Shown one piece after another: positions 7,586 through 8,287 of a stretch of 8,287 nucleotides of DNA. The translations under genes and the position numbers were made by a program. The DNA is taken from assembly GCA_018658605.1 (NCBI GenBank), contig JABHUV010000365.1, positions 1 through 8,287 on the forward strand, read 5' to 3'. Under the pieces are notes generated by a model. It had not been told where the DNA came from. It did not search any database and saw nothing but the letters and a program-made list of their open reading frames with translations. This stretch comes from Planctomycetaceae bacterium. Its GTDB lineage: Bacteria; Planctomycetota; Planctomycetia; Pirellulales; Pirellulaceae. The stretch's first letter is position 1. The number at the start of each line of letters is the position of its first letter.

Positions 7586-8287
7586 ATGAAAATCACCGAA
7601 ATCATTTGCGAAATTCTACGTATTGAAAGCGTTGAAGAAAAAACGGCTAGCAGCCAAGATTCTATCATTATCCGAGTGCGCACGGACACGGGACTAGAAG
7701 GGATTGGTGAAGCAGATTCATCACCCGAGGTTGTACAAGCTATTATTGACGCTCCGTTTAGCCATAATATCGCCTGTGGACTACGACAAATCTTGATCGG
7801 TGAAAATCCCCTTGAGATTAGTCGCCTGTGGGATCGGATGTATCGCGAGACGATGTATTTTGGTCGTAGCAGTGTCACTATTTCTGCGATGGCGGCGATC
7901 AATATTGCGCTATGGGACCTTAAAGGTAAACACTTTGGTGAACCCATTCATCGGTTACTCGGCGGCGCCCATCACCAGCAGTTCAAAGCTTATGCATCGA
8001 TTCTATTTGGGAAAGATGGAGCAGAAACGAAAGCCATTGGTGAACAGTGGCGGGATGTTGGCTACAACGCTGTTAAATTTGGTTGGGAGCCGATGGGGCA
8101 AGACGAAGCGTTGGACATTGAATTAGTTGCAGGTGCGCGAGCGGGGATTGGCGATGATGCTACGTTACTCATTGACGCAGGTTGTGTGTGGGATCGGCGG
8201 ACTGCACTAACACGCGCACGCTCGTTTGAGTCGTACAACATTGGGTGGCTCGAAGAACCGTTAGACCCCAATGATGTCGCCGGTTAT
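7586..8287 (+). CDS. Enolase-superfamily (mandelate racemase/muconate lactonizing enzyme type) protein, 3'-truncated by window edge
   Basis: The open frame runs from ATG 7586 to the last base, giving 234 residues with no stop, so the C-terminal part is outside the window. Residues 1-125 match the N-terminal capping domain (MKITEIICEI, RVRTDTGLEGIGEA at 31-43, SAMAAINIALWDLKGK at 100-115, then PIHRLLGG). The barrel domain follows: AVKFGW with Lys 164 at the second strand as probable catalytic base, LLIDAG with Asp 197 as metal ligand, and WLEEPLDPND with a metal-ligand Glu at 223. These enzymes use Mg2+ to abstract a proton next to a carboxylate; members include acid-sugar dehydratases, racemases and cycloisomerases. 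The exact reaction cannot be assigned, and the third metal ligand and the His or Lys on the opposite face lie beyond the window. No signal peptide, so cytoplasmic. Divergent from the Asp-box gene. No clear Shine-Dalgarno; the start is chosen because it gives the standard family N-terminus. Confidence 0.92.
   Translation, partial: MKITEIICEILRIESVEEKTASSQDSIIIRVRTDTGLEGIGEADSSPEVVQAIIDAPFSHNIACGLRQILIGENPLEISRLWDRMYRETMYFGRSSVTISAMAAINIALWDLKGKHFGEPIHRLLGGAHHQQFKAYASILFGKDGAETKAIGEQWRDVGYNAVKFGWEPMGQDEALDIELVAGARAGIGDDATLLIDAGCVWDRRTALTRARSFESYNIGWLEEPLDPNDVAGY

Noticed and set aside
7555..7947. 130-codon minus-strand open frame opposite the enolase-superfamily gene
   Set aside because: The plus strand encodes an unmistakable capping domain here; the minus frame has no recognisable content.

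Overview
The window looks like part of a planctomycete genome (Planctomycetota, or at least the PVC group), possibly Pirellulaceae-like. The main reason is two copies of the protein architecture 'putative membrane-bound dehydrogenase beta-propeller + HEAT-type helical repeats + C-terminal CxxCH heme domain'. This architecture corresponds to the TIGR02604/TIGR02603-type families described from Pirellula and Verrucomicrobium. A secreted formylglycine-type sulfatase lies between the two copies, which also fits this group. Base composition is moderate, and Shine-Dalgarno signals are mostly weak or absent.

Layout, left to right: (1) 1-1839 (+), the 3' part of a PVC-type dehydrogenase/HEAT/cytochrome c protein whose N-terminus lies outside the window. 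(2) 1850-3355 (+), an exported S1 sulfatase with a TTG start just after the previous stop. (3) 3401-6424 (+), a full-length second copy of the dehydrogenase/HEAT/cytochrome c protein with a signal peptide. These three genes are tightly spaced on one strand and read as one operon. (4) 6435-7520 (-), an Asp-box (BNR) sialidase-like beta-propeller without a signal peptide, convergent with gene 3 and only 10 bp away. (5) 7521-7585, a short AT-rich divergent control region with a perfect 12-bp palindrome that carries TATAAT on both strands. (6) 7586-8287 (+), the N-terminal 234 residues of an enolase-superfamily (mandelate racemase/muconate lactonizing enzyme) protein that runs off the right end.

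A plausible joint role, which is inference, is use of a sulfated or acidic glycan. The sulfatase would remove sulfate outside the cytoplasm. The heme-bearing propellers would oxidise a sugar or alcohol group and pass electrons to heme c. The cytoplasmic enolase-superfamily enzyme would dehydrate or epimerise an acid sugar. The Asp-box protein shares a promoter region with that enzyme and probably acts on the same compound or a precursor. No tRNA, rRNA, CRISPR array, insertion sequence or phage gene was seen. No gene-free stretch exceeds 70 bp. The most notable anomaly is a His-to-Asp change in the catalytic GKWHLG-type motif of the sulfatase.
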